Origin: Pengzhenrongella frigida
GTDB lineage: Bacteria > Actinomycetota > Actinomycetes > Actinomycetales > Cellulomonadaceae
DNA length: 64,000 bases
Direction of reading: 5' to 3'
NCBI RefSeq assembly: GCF_004168625.1
Contig: NZ_SDWW01000016.1
Coordinates: forward strand, 1 to 64,000
A model generated the notes under the pieces. It had not been told where the DNA came from. It saw only the letters and a list, made by a program, of their open reading frames with translations, and made no database searches. Made by a program: the position numbers and the translations under genes. Numbering within the stretch: position 1 is the first letter of the stretch; each line of letters begins with the position of its first letter. Of the stretch, positions 9,356 to 16,067 are shown piece by piece.

Positions 9356-10538
9356 GCCCCTCCGGCACGCGGCACCCCGCCTCGCCCTGGTGGCGGTCGG
9401 GGCGCTCGTCCTGGCCGGGTTCACGACCGGGCTCGACACGACCGAGGCGACGCTGAGCGACTCGTCCGTGCTCACCTCGGCGATGACGACCCGGGCGGCG
9501 TGCGTCGCCGACGCGGCGCAGTACACCTCCACGATGATCACCGCCGCCGACCCCGTGCTGCGCCTGAGCTTCACCGACGGCCTTCCGCAGGACTTCACCC
9601 CGACCCCGGCAGTCGTGGCGGTGTCGGCGGCGGAGCCGGTGATCGCCCCGCTGGAGGCGATGGCAGGTCCGGAGGCGTCAGCGCCGGCGCCGCAGGAGCC
9701 GGCGGCAGCACTGCCGGACGCCGTGGTGGTCGCGCCGACGGACGAGGCCGCCCCGCAGGAGACCGTCGCTCCGCGCCGCTCCCGCTCACGTCAGAGGTCG
9801 ACGGACCGGACCGCAGCCCCCGCCGCTGCCGCACCAACGAGCATGACGGAGCCGGTCGCCGCGGCGGTCCTGGTCTCCGCAGCGGTACCGGCCGCCACCA
9901 CCGAGCCGGTCCCTGCCGCGGAGCCGGTCCCTGCCGCGGAGCCGGCACCCGCCCCGGCACCCGAGGCCGTCCCAGCACCCGCGGTCACCCCCGGCGGCCT
10001 GCTCGTGTGCGACCCCGCCCAGTTCACCGCGGCGTCGACGAACGCGCCGCCCACGGGTCCGCCGGCCGCGTCGCTCAGCCTGCCCGGCGGCACCTCGAGC
10101 GGCCTGCGGTCGAACGACCTGGCGCTCGGATCGACGTTCACGCTCCTGCTGTGGGTCTCGGCGAGCGAGTCGGCCACCGGCGAGCTCGTCTCCCTGATGA
10201 GCGCCGACAGCGGGTTCGTCGTCAGCCTCACCCCGGGGGCAGGGTCGTCCACCGTGATGCTCACGCCGCCCAGCGGCGAGCCGGTGACTGCGGTCCTGCC
10301 CGCCAACGGCAGCCACCTCGTGGCCGTCACGGTCAACGACACCGGCGCCCGGCTCAGCATCGACGGCACCGCGTCGGCACGAGCGAGCACGGCCCCGTAC
10401 CCCGGCAACCTCTCGCTCACTCTCGGCGCCCGCACCGGCTTGACCAGCGCGATCGCCGTGATCGACGAGGTGACGCTGCTGACCAGCGCGGCCGACTCGA
10501 CCTGGCTCACCCAGCTGGTCGCAGCCGACCGCTGGTAG
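9336..10538 (+). CDS. secreted LamG/concanavalin-like protein with SipW-type leader
   Basis: 400 aa. The N-terminus has a hydrophobic segment (about 14-32) followed by TEATLSDSSVLTSAMTT, resembling the SipW-type leader of the neighbouring TasA-like gene. A Pro/Ala-rich linker (about 85-220), including an exact repeat of EPVPAA, joins to a C-terminal jellyroll resembling LamG domains (FTLLLWV, IDEVTLLT). Likely an extracellular adhesin or matrix component. Its start overlaps the end of sipW by 20 bases and has AAGGGCGG 7 bases upstream, which supports translational coupling. No cell-wall sorting signal is seen at the C-terminus. Confidence 0.72.
   Translation: MTSSSSEPLRHAAPRLALVAVGALVLAGFTTGLDTTEATLSDSSVLTSAMTTRAACVADAAQYTSTMITAADPVLRLSFTDGLPQDFTPTPAVVAVSAAEPVIAPLEAMAGPEASAPAPQEPAAALPDAVVVAPTDEAAPQETVAPRRSRSRQRSTDRTAAPAAAAPTSMTEPVAAAVLVSAAVPAATTEPVPAAEPVPAAEPAPAPAPEAVPAPAVTPGGLLVCDPAQFTAASTNAPPTGPPAASLSLPGGTSSGLRSNDLALGSTFTLLLWVSASESATGELVSLMSADSGFVVSLTPGAGSSTVMLTPPSGEPVTAVLPANGSHLVAVTVNDTGARLSIDGTASARASTAPYPGNLSLTLGARTGLTSAIAVIDEVTLLTSAADSTWLTQLVAADRW
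9903..9938 (+). repeat. 18-base tandem repeat (two copies) in Pro/Ala linker
   Basis: The unit gagccggtccctgccgcg occurs twice back to back and a third partial copy follows. It encodes EPVPAA twice and is an in-frame expansion point of the linker in the LamG-like protein. Confidence 0.9.
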
Positions 10539-10568
10539 CTCTCCGGCGCCATTCGACGCCGCAGCCGG

Positions 10569-11063
10569 TCAGACGAGCGCGCTGCGCCGCTCGAGCAGCA
10601 CCAGGTCCTGCCACACCCCGCCGCGCTGCCCGAGGCGCTCACGCACCCCGACCCGGCGGAACCCGTGCCTCCCGAGCAGCGCCAGGCTCGCCGCGTTGTC
10701 GGTGAACACCCCGGCTTCGAGGGTCCAGACCCCGGCCGCCTCGGAGCTGTCGATCATCGCCGCCAGCAGCGCACCACCGACCCCCCGGCCCCGGCCGGCG
10801 GCCGCCACGTAGACGCTGAGCTCGACGACCCCCGCGTACACGCACCGCCCGCTCACGGGTGAGGCCGCGACCCAGCCCACGACGCCGCCGTCGTCGGCGA
10901 GGGCAACCAGGCGATGGGAATCCAGGTGCCCCCCGTCCCAGGCCTGCCAGGTCGGCGCGGCGGTCTCGAAGGTCGCGGTGCCGGCCGCGATGCCCTCCGC
11001 GTAGACGGCCAGGACGGCCGCGGCGTCGTCGTCGACCATGGGTCGGATCCGCACGGCGCTCAC
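10569..11063 (-). CDS. arsN: GNAT acetyltransferase, candidate arsinothricin/phosphinothricin N-acetyltransferase
   Basis: 164 aa. Begins VSAVRIRPM..DD and carries the GNAT acetyl-CoA motif RGRGVGGALL; the early pattern A-x-ATFET-x4-W matches the phosphinothricin acetyltransferase/ArsN1 branch, enzymes that acetylate the amino group of phosphinothricin, methionine sulfoximine or the arsenical antibiotic arsinothricin. The GTG start (11063) overlaps the stop of arsR by four bases (GTGA), so it is co-transcribed with the arsenic repressor and sits back to back with arsM. That context favours ArsN; the substrate is inferred, not shown. Confidence 0.78.
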   Translation of the reverse strand: MSAVRIRPMVDDDAAAVLAVYAEGIAAGTATFETAAPTWQAWDGGHLDSHRLVALADDGGVVGWVAASPVSGRCVYAGVVELSVYVAAAGRGRGVGGALLAAMIDSSEAAGVWTLEAGVFTDNAASLALLGRHGFRRVGVRERLGQRGGVWQDLVLLERRSALV

Positions 11064-11446
11064 CGGGGCCCGGTCGTGGTCGCGGTCGTGGTCGTCAGGA
11101 GCCCCGCGAGCGCGTCGAGCGCGCCAGGGACCAGGGCGTAGTACGCCCAGACGCCACGCTTCTCGCGGGTGAGGAGGCCGGCGTCGACCAGCACCTTGAA
11201 GTGGTGCGAGACCGTCGGCTGAGCGAGGCCGAGCACGTCCGTCGCGTCGCACGTGCAGACCTCGCCGTCGTCCTGGGTCGCCACCAGCGAGAGCAGACGC
11301 AGCCGCGCCGGATCGGCGATCGCCTTGAGCAGGCGGGCCAGCTGGTCAGCCTGGTCCGCAGCGAGCGGTGCGCGCGCGATCGGCTCGCAGCACGAGGCGG
11401 CGTCGAGCACCGGGAGCAGGGTGGGGGCGGTCGGCACGGTGGTCAC
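11060..11446 (-). CDS. arsR: ArsR-family arsenite-responsive repressor
   Basis: 128 aa winged-helix repressor. Cysteines Cys19-Cys20 near the N-terminus and Cys64/Cys66 in GEVCTCD give candidate As(III) ligands: the CC pair resembles the Corynebacterium-type site, while CxC next to the recognition helix resembles the classical E(L/V)CVC site. Recognition helix QPTVSHHFKVLVDAG at about 77-91. It would release the operator between arsR and arsM on binding arsenite. The GTG start at 11446 has no ribosome site but a TANNNT-like -10 ends 7 bases upstream, so the mRNA is probably leaderless. Confidence 0.9.
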   Translation of the reverse strand: MTTVPTAPTLLPVLDAASCCEPIARAPLAADQADQLARLLKAIADPARLRLLSLVATQDDGEVCTCDATDVLGLAQPTVSHHFKVLVDAGLLTREKRGVWAYYALVPGALDALAGLLTTTTATTTGPR

Positions 11447-11452
11447 AGCACG

Positions 11453-11481
11453 AGTATGCCCAACATATTGACACCTGTCGA
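11453..11481 (-). promoter_or_regulatory. probable arsR promoter (leaderless)
   Basis: On the minus strand TCGACA (11481-11476) is followed after 17 bases by CATACT (11458-11453). The GTG of arsR begins 7 bases beyond, so transcription should start at or next to the start codon. The -35 lies inside the inverted repeat. Confidence 0.55.
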
Positions 11482-11496
11482 TGTCTGATCCAGGAT
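11468..11496 (+). promoter_or_regulatory. probable arsM promoter
   Basis: Plus-strand TTGACA (11468-11473) is a perfect -35 hexamer; 17 bases later CAGGAT (11491-11496) is a weak -10. The inverted repeat covers the spacer and -10, a good position for repression. A GAGGAG ribosome site follows at 11525-11530. Confidence 0.55.
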
Positions 11497-11507
11497 CAAG
11501 ACATCGA
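11478..11507. promoter_or_regulatory. inverted repeat, likely ArsR operator
   Basis: tcgatgtctgatcc and ggatcaagacatcga face each other with one extra base in the right arm and a single A between. It lies between the divergent arsR and arsM genes and overlaps promoter elements of both, which is where an ArsR dimer is expected to bind. Confidence 0.65.
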
Positions 11508-11535
11508 GATCGATCAATGTCTGCGAGGAGCCGCC

Positions 11536-12339
11536 ATGTCCGAGAACCTGTCCGACGCCGTCCGTGCCCACTACGCCTCCGCCGCCCGCGCGGTGCTGAC
11601 GCCGGTGGCCGGCGCCGCGACCGCGTGCTGTGGCGGGCCGGTCGAGGGCACGACGAGCTGCTGCGCACCCGCCGAGCCGACAGCGGTCACCTTCGGCCGT
11701 GCGCTCTACTCCCCGGCCGACACCGCCACCCTCCCCGACTCCGCCCTCCTGGCGAGCCTCGGCTGCGGCAACCCGACGGCGGTCGCAGACCTGCGCCCGG
11801 GCGAGCGCGTGCTCGACCTGGGGTCGGGCGGCGGGATCGACGTCCTGCTCTCCGCGCGACGCGTGGGCCCGACCGGGTTCGTCTACGGGGTCGACTTCAC
11901 CCCCGAGATGCTCGAACTCGCCCGGGCCAACGCTGTCGAGGCCGGCGCGACGAACGTCGAGTTCCTCGCGGGCCGGATCGAGGCGGTCCCGCTCCCGGCC
12001 GGGGTCGTCGACGTCGTCATCTCGAACTGCGTGGTGAACCTGTCCGTCGACAAGCCGGCTGTCCTCGCGGAGGCCTTCCGGGTACTCGTGGCGGGCGGAC
12101 GGCTCGGGATCTCCGACGTGGTCGCCGAGGACCGGCTCACCCCGGCCGAGCGCGCCGAGGCGGGCGGGTACGTGGAGTGCATCGCCGGCGCCCTCGGTCG
12201 CACGGAGTACCTCGAGGGCCTCGCGGCGGCCGGCTTCGCGGACGCGTCGGTCACCTTCACCCATCCGGTGACCTCGGCGGACGGACGCCACTCGGGCCTG
12301 CACGGCGCAATCATCCGCGCGACCAAACCGCTCTCCTGA
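11536..12339 (+). CDS. arsM: arsenite S-adenosylmethionine methyltransferase
   Basis: 267 aa. Converts As(III) stepwise to methylated, mostly volatile arsenicals. SAM motif DLGSGGG at residues 94-100; the three conserved arsenite-binding cysteines are visible as Cys77 (SLGCGNP), Cys165 (SNCVVNLS) and Cys215 (YVECIAGA). Extra CC pairs at 31-32 and 42-43 are common in bacterial ArsM. Start at ATG 11536 behind GAGGAG. Divergent from arsR with a shared operator; a strong hairpin ends the transcript. Together with the ArsN-like gene this suggests defence against organoarsenicals as well as inorganic arsenic. Confidence 0.95.
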   Translation: MSENLSDAVRAHYASAARAVLTPVAGAATACCGGPVEGTTSCCAPAEPTAVTFGRALYSPADTATLPDSALLASLGCGNPTAVADLRPGERVLDLGSGGGIDVLLSARRVGPTGFVYGVDFTPEMLELARANAVEAGATNVEFLAGRIEAVPLPAGVVDVVISNCVVNLSVDKPAVLAEAFRVLVAGGRLGISDVVAEDRLTPAERAEAGGYVECIAGALGRTEYLEGLAAAGFADASVTFTHPVTSADGRHSGLHGAIIRATKPLS

Positions 12340-12351
12340 CCACGCGGAGTC

Positions 12352-12378
12352 AGACCCGGCGCGCCCCGCGCCGGGTCT
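12352..12378 (+). terminator. 12-bp hairpin after arsM
   Basis: agacccggcgcg pairs perfectly with cgcgccgggtct around a three-base loop, 12 bases after the arsM stop. No clear U-tract follows. Confidence 0.7.
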
Positions 12379-12401
12379 CACCCGTGCGGTGCCGGACTGC
12401 C

Positions 12402-12407
12402 TACGGT
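12402..12407 (+). promoter_or_regulatory. -10 element of leaderless DoxX-like gene
   Basis: TACGGT ends 7 bases before the ATG at 12415, the spacing of leaderless actinobacterial genes. Confidence 0.4.
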
Positions 12408-12414
12408 GGGCCCC

Positions 12415-12870
12415 ATGCCCGACGACGCCAGCACGCCTCGCCTCTCAGCCCGGTCCGGTCGCACCCCCGCGGCGCTCGCCGGCCGTCCCCGCGCTCTCGG
12501 CCTCGCCGCGCTGCTGGGGCTCGCTGGTGCCACCCACATCGCCCGACCGCGCCTGTACGAGCCGCTGATCCCGCGCGCGCTGGGCAACCCGCGGGTCTGG
12601 GTGCTGGTCAGCGGGGTCGCGGAGCTCGCCTGCGCAGCGGCGGTCGCGGTCCCGCGCACCCGACGCATCGGAGCGCTCGCGAGCGCCGCGCTGTTCGTCG
12701 CGGTGTTCCCCGGCAACGTCCAGATGGCCCTCGACTCCCGGGCCGGCGCCGACCGGACGCGCACCGCGATCACGTGGGCGCGCCTGCCCGTGCAGGTCCC
12801 GCTGATCGGCTGGGCCCTGGCCGTCTCCCGGCGGAGCGTCAGGCCTTCTCGGGACGCTGCGGCGCCGTGA
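12415..12870 (+). CDS. DoxX-like small membrane protein
   Basis: 151 aa with about four hydrophobic segments: LGLAALLGLAGATHIARP, WVLVSGVAELACAAAVAV, ALASAALFVAVFPGNVQMALD and a last one near 130. The FPGNVQMALD signature is typical of the DoxX/COG4270 group. Biochemical role unknown; relatives have been tied to redox or membrane stress. Its 3' end overlaps the end of the convergent aquaporin gene by 32 bases. Confidence 0.75.
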   Translation: MPDDASTPRLSARSGRTPAALAGRPRALGLAALLGLAGATHIARPRLYEPLIPRALGNPRVWVLVSGVAELACAAAVAVPRTRRIGALASAALFVAVFPGNVQMALDSRAGADRTRTAITWARLPVQVPLIGWALAVSRRSVRPSRDAAAP

Positions 12871-13678
12871 ACAGCGCGCCCTGGGCGGCGCCCGAACCCG
12901 CGCGGCCGCCGCCCGCGCCGCGGAGCACGAACGCGAACCCCACCGCGAGCGCGGCACCGACGAGCGGACCGGCGACGTACACCCAGTACTCGCTGAAGTC
13001 TCGGCCGAGGAGGTCGGGCCCGAACGTGCGGGCCGGGTTCATCGACGTGCCCGAGATCGGGCTGCCCCACAGCCCGGCGAGCGCGATGTAGGCGCCCACC
13101 CCGAACGCGCCGACGATCCCCAGGTTCTGGGCGCCCGACGCGGTCCCCAGGATCACGCTCACCAGGCCGAGGGTGAGCACGACCTCCATCCAGAAGGCCG
13201 CCCACGCCGAGTAGCCGGCCGCCGGGTAGTTCGAGCCGAACGTGGCCGAGACCCCGATCACGGCCTGCAGGAACCAGGCGGCCAGGGCGGCGCCCGCCAG
13301 CTGGACGACGACGTACGCGGGTACGCGCCGCCACGGGAAGTCGCCACGCAGCGCGAAGGCGACGCTGACCGCCGGGTTGAGATGGGCCCCGGACACCCTG
13401 CCCATGAACAAGATGATGGCCAGGACCATGAGGCCCGGCGCCACCACCGCGGCGCTGCGGCTGATCGTGTCCGGGAAGGCCTGACCCATCATGCCGCCAC
13501 CCGCTGCGACGAGGACCAGGAAGAACGTGCCGAGCAGCTCGGAGAACAGCCGGCGCCACTCCTGGCTGGGGTCGGCGAAGTCCTGGATCGTCTGGACCAG
13601 CTGGTCGACCTCGGACTCGAGGAGGTGTCGGCCCGAAGGCCCCCGATGAGCCCCCCGCGTATCGGTCGTCTCCGCCAT
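12839..13678 (-). CDS. MIP-family aquaporin / glycerol-type channel
   Basis: 279 aa channel with a 45-residue cytoplasmic N-terminus and six membrane helices. Both NPA boxes are intact: NPAVS at 101-103 and MNPAR at 214-216, with the selectivity-filter Arg217. It could pass water, glycerol or metalloids; arsenic loci in some bacteria carry aquaporins for As(III) flow, and arsM lies 500 bases away, but it is on the opposite strand and downstream of a cbiM-like gene, so a link is only a suggestion. The last ~20 residues are Gly/Ala/Pro-rich. Confidence 0.9.
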   Translation of the reverse strand: MAETTDTRGAHRGPSGRHLLESEVDQLVQTIQDFADPSQEWRRLFSELLGTFFLVLVAAGGGMMGQAFPDTISRSAAVVAPGLMVLAIILFMGRVSGAHLNPAVSVAFALRGDFPWRRVPAYVVVQLAGAALAAWFLQAVIGVSATFGSNYPAAGYSAWAAFWMEVVLTLGLVSVILGTASGAQNLGIVGAFGVGAYIALAGLWGSPISGTSMNPARTFGPDLLGRDFSEYWVYVAGPLVGAALAVGFAFVLRGAGGGRAGSGAAQGALFTAPQRPEKA

Positions 13679-13735
13679 GACCTCGCCCCCAGTCTCGTCT
13701 CGTCGGCCGCACCCGGACGGTCGCCCTCCTCGACG

Positions 13736-14776
13736 CTAGGACGGCGAGACCGCGGCACCCTCCCCTGACGCGGATGAGGTGCGCGCGATCAGGGCGGCGA
13801 GCCCGCCGCCGGCGGCGGCCACCAGCACCACGCCCACCAGCCCGGCCAGCCCGACGTCGATCCCGCTCGCGGCGCCGTAGCCGGCCAGCCAGGCACCCGA
13901 CATCACCTCGGCACCGGCAGCGACCTCCAGGCCGAGGTGCTGCGAGACGAACGCCAGCCCGTCCGGGCTCGGCGAGGCGAACCGCGCCAGCGCGACCGCC
14001 ACGATCCCGGCGGTGGTCGCCACGGCGACGACGCCGACCCGGGCCGACGCGCGGGCCGGCGTGGGGGAACCGGTCCACCGGGCGGCGAACACCAGGTTCG
14101 GGTTGACGGCCATCACCGCAGCCACGAGGAGTCCCGTGAGCAGCGCCTCGCCCAACCCGATCAGCAGGTGCCAGCCCACCATCTGGCCGGCGAGCGACCC
14201 GAGCGGGACCTGGGCCATGCCGCCGACGGCGTACAGCGCGACGAGCCCGGCCGCGGCCGCGACGACCGAGACGAGCCCGCCGACGGCGGCTGCACGTGCC
14301 ACCGCGTTTCGACCGTCGTCGCGCTGACCGCGGTTGCCCTGGCCGTCATGGCGCCGCAGCAGCGCGCGCAGGACCAGCCACGCCGCCCCGACGCCGACGA
14401 CCCCGATCAGCGCGACGTTCACCCCGAGCGACTGCAGGCCGCCGTCGGCGAACACCACGGCTTGGACGGTGAGCACGAGGGTGATCGAGAGCAGGCCGAG
14501 CCACGGCCCGAGCAGCACGGCCGCGAGCGCACCCCCGAGCAGGTGCCCGGACGTCCCGGCCGCCACCGGGAAGTTCAGCATCTGGGTCGCGAAGATCAGC
14601 GCGGTCACCGACGCGGTCATCGCGACCCGCGTGCGCACGTCGACGCGCTGCCCGTCCGGGTTCGGGGAGAGCAGCTCGCCGCGCGCCCGCCGCACGGCGA
14701 CCAGGAGGGCCCCGGCGGCGAGGGCAGCGGTCGCGACCGAGGTGGGCTGACTGACGAAGTGCTCCGGGGTGTGCAT
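13736..14776 (-). CDS. cbiM: CbiM-type Ni/Co uptake component fused to a CbiN/PDGLE-like domain
   Basis: 346 aa membrane protein beginning MHTPEHFV; His2 belongs to the metal-binding N-terminus of CbiM/NikM S-components. The core NFPVAAGTSGHLLGGALAAV is diagnostic of CbiM. The C-terminal third carries SPDGLAFV, the PDGLE motif of CbiN/NikN, so the protein is a CbiM-CbiN fusion. No ATPase (CbiO) or T-component (CbiQ) gene lies nearby, unusual since these normally share the operon. Solitary CbiMN units can transport in the absence of the ATPase in heterologous tests from the literature, so it may still work. No cobalamin riboswitch is apparent upstream. Confidence 0.88.
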   Translation of the reverse strand: MHTPEHFVSQPTSVATAALAAGALLVAVRRARGELLSPNPDGQRVDVRTRVAMTASVTALIFATQMLNFPVAAGTSGHLLGGALAAVLLGPWLGLLSITLVLTVQAVVFADGGLQSLGVNVALIGVVGVGAAWLVLRALLRRHDGQGNRGQRDDGRNAVARAAAVGGLVSVVAAAAGLVALYAVGGMAQVPLGSLAGQMVGWHLLIGLGEALLTGLLVAAVMAVNPNLVFAARWTGSPTPARASARVGVVAVATTAGIVAVALARFASPSPDGLAFVSQHLGLEVAAGAEVMSGAWLAGYGAASGIDVGLAGLVGVVLVAAAGGGLAALIARTSSASGEGAAVSPS

Positions 14777-14882
14777 GGCTCAGGCTCCCTCGTGCTCGGT
14801 CCCCCTGGATCTCAGGGTAGGACGGCGCCCCCGACCTCGCCCGCGCGGACGGCGCGCCGGCCTGGACCTCGACGGCGGCGCG

Positions 14883-16046
14883 TCACGAGCCCTCGCGGTG
14901 CGCGCGACCGGCTTCGGCGACCAGTCCCCCGCGGGCCGCCAGGGAGCCGGCCACCGCGGTGACCGCGATCGTCACGAGCGCACCGAGGATCAGCGCGGCC
15001 GGCTCGCCGGGTGCGAGCACGTGCAGGTCGGCACCCACCGTCGCTGCCGCGATCGGCACGCCGAGCTGGGCCGAGGCCATCGCTCCCATCGACAGCGGCT
15101 GGGCGAGCAGGCGCATCGCGACGTGTGCGAGGACCGCCCCGATCCCGAGGGCGAGCCCCAGTGCCGCGAACGCCGGGTTGCGCACCAGCTCGCCGAGGTC
15201 GAGCGTGGCCCCGAGCCAGACGAAGAACAGCGGCCCCAGGAACCCCTCGGTCACGGCGAAGAGCTGCCGGGCGAGCCGCCGGGGCTCGCCGACGAGCGCC
15301 ACCGCCACCCCGAAGGCGAACCCGGCGAGCATGATCGACACCTCGGCCCAGACCGCGAGCGCCGCCAGACCGAACAGCACCGCCAGGTTCATCCGGAGCT
15401 CGAGGGCGAACTTGCGCTCGTCGGAGACCTGGTGCGCATGCTTGCGGATCCCGGTGCGCTCGAGCCAGCGCAGGAGCAGGAAGAGGGCACCCGTCGCGCC
15501 GAGCACGGCGACCGTGCCGAGGGCGGCGCGCAGGGCGTGCTCCGGGTCGATCACGAGCGGGAGCACCACGATGCACGCCGTGTCGGCGAGCGCGACCTGG
15601 GGGAGCATCTGGAGCACGGGGACCCCACCGAGCCGCAGGGAGCTCACGATCGGCAGGATGAGCGCAGCCGAGGACGACGCCATGAGGACCGCGTACAGGG
15701 CCGCGTGTCCGGTGTCGAAGATGTTCGCGATCACGACCCCGAGCACGGCGGCGATGACCCCGACCGCCACCGCACGGACCGTCCCGATCCGGAGCCCGGC
15801 CCGCAGCTGCGGGTCGTGCACGGGCACATGGGAACCGGCCACGAACATGACCAGGGCGAACCCGATGTCCGCCAGGAAGGTGAGGGTGACGTCGCCCGCG
15901 TCCAACCAGTCGAGCACCATCGGGCCCACCAGGATGCCGGCGAACAGCTCGCCGACCACGACCGGCACGTGCCAGCGCTGCGGCCACGCGAGCGCGGGAC
16001 CGAGGACGCCGATCAGCGCAACCACAGCCAAGGTTCCGAAGGTCAT
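14883..16046 (-). CDS. CPA2-family cation:proton antiporter (KefB-like)
   Basis: 387 aa, about 12 hydrophobic segments, starting MTFGTLAVVALIGVLGPALAW with the early motif GELFAGILVGP and later motif LADIGFALVMFVAGS, both standard for monovalent cation:proton antiporters of family CPA2. There is no RCK/TrkA-N regulatory tail. Likely exchanges Na+ or K+ for H+ in the cytoplasmic membrane. It is transcribed leftward after the GAF-GGDEF-EAL gene (22-base gap), and a co-transcript is possible. Confidence 0.88.
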   Translation of the reverse strand: MTFGTLAVVALIGVLGPALAWPQRWHVPVVVGELFAGILVGPMVLDWLDAGDVTLTFLADIGFALVMFVAGSHVPVHDPQLRAGLRIGTVRAVAVGVIAAVLGVVIANIFDTGHAALYAVLMASSSAALILPIVSSLRLGGVPVLQMLPQVALADTACIVVLPLVIDPEHALRAALGTVAVLGATGALFLLLRWLERTGIRKHAHQVSDERKFALELRMNLAVLFGLAALAVWAEVSIMLAGFAFGVAVALVGEPRRLARQLFAVTEGFLGPLFFVWLGATLDLGELVRNPAFAALGLALGIGAVLAHVAMRLLAQPLSMGAMASAQLGVPIAAATVGADLHVLAPGEPAALILGALVTIAVTAVAGSLAARGGLVAEAGRAHREGS

Positions 16047-16067
16047 GGGCGCGCCTCTCGCCGTGCG

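Noticed and set aside
13679-14882. Possible cobalamin riboswitch upstream of cbiM.
   Set aside because: The spacer 14777-14882 is short and shows no B12-box-like element or clear stem set.
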